Made by a program: the position numbers and the translations under genes | Assembly (NCBI GenBank): GCA_030605895.1 | Contig: JAUWHL010000140.1 | Location: 1-5,963, forward strand | Source: Promethearchaeota archaeon | GTDB taxonomy: Archaea > Asgardarchaeota > Lokiarchaeia > Sigyniarchaeales > SOKP01 | Direction: 5' to 3' | Length of the DNA stretch: 5,963 nt | The notes under the pieces: model-generated | The model's database searches: none | The model's input: the letters and a program-made list of their open reading frames with translations, nothing else | What the model was told of the DNA's origin: nothing | Shown here: positions 5,910-5,963 of the stretch, one piece after another | How the letters are laid out: every line of letters starts with the position of its first letter | Numbering within the stretch: the stretch's first letter is position 1

Positions 5910-5963
5910 AGATATATATTTTACACAATATTTAGAGGTTTCTTATTTCATTTATTAATTTAG

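Noticed and set aside
1..5963. CRISPR arrays, tRNA or rRNA genes, insertion sequences
   Set aside because: I saw no regularly spaced direct repeats, no tRNA-like cloverleaf with a T-loop consensus, no rRNA-like stretches and no transposase motifs in either strand.

Overview
The window is AT-rich (roughly one third G+C by eye) and most likely comes from an Asgard archaeon, probably of the Lokiarchaeia type. The main evidence is the gene at the left edge: a Rag/Gtr-type small GTPase with the family's HKxD guanine motif, fused to a C-terminal roadblock-like domain. This is a eukaryotic-signature architecture that among prokaryotes is known mainly from Asgard archaea. The other content fits: a solo corrinoid-type URO-D protein, a secreted tandem Ig-like surface protein, TATA-like AT boxes ahead of genes, and almost no Shine-Dalgarno signals. 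The assignment is inferred from gene content; there is no rRNA or other marker gene here.

Layout, left to right: (1) 1-844, plus: 3' part of the Rag-like GTPase gene; the P-loop lies outside the window. (2) 927-1148, minus: a 73-residue DUF2283 protein. (3) 1212-1784, plus: DNA-3-methyladenine glycosylase I (Tag) with all zinc ligands and the active-site Glu. (4) 1828-2898, minus: a four-TM sensor histidine kinase, with a doubtful 68-residue membrane ORF (2895-3101) overlapping its start. (5) 3160-4335, plus: a URO-D/MtaA-like protein with an HxC zinc motif. (6) 4367-5425, minus: a type I membrane surface protein with signal peptide, N-terminal beta-rich domain, two Kre9/KNH-type Ig-like repeats, C-terminal TM and basic tail. 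(7) 5540 to about 5909, minus: a stand-alone receiver-domain response regulator whose natural start is obscured by a run of five G. No gap between genes exceeds 300 bases.

Strands alternate almost gene by gene, so most genes are probably transcribed singly, with AT-rich divergent promoter gaps and short convergent gaps. The kinase and the receiver could form a phosphorelay but are not adjacent. The surface protein sits directly downstream of the receiver on the same strand, with its own 114-base upstream gap. I see no clear multi-gene novel system. The items most worth a second look are the receiver's start (homopolymer error or non-AUG start), the surface protein architecture, the Rag-like GTPase, and the URO-D protein that lacks the usual C-terminal cysteine.
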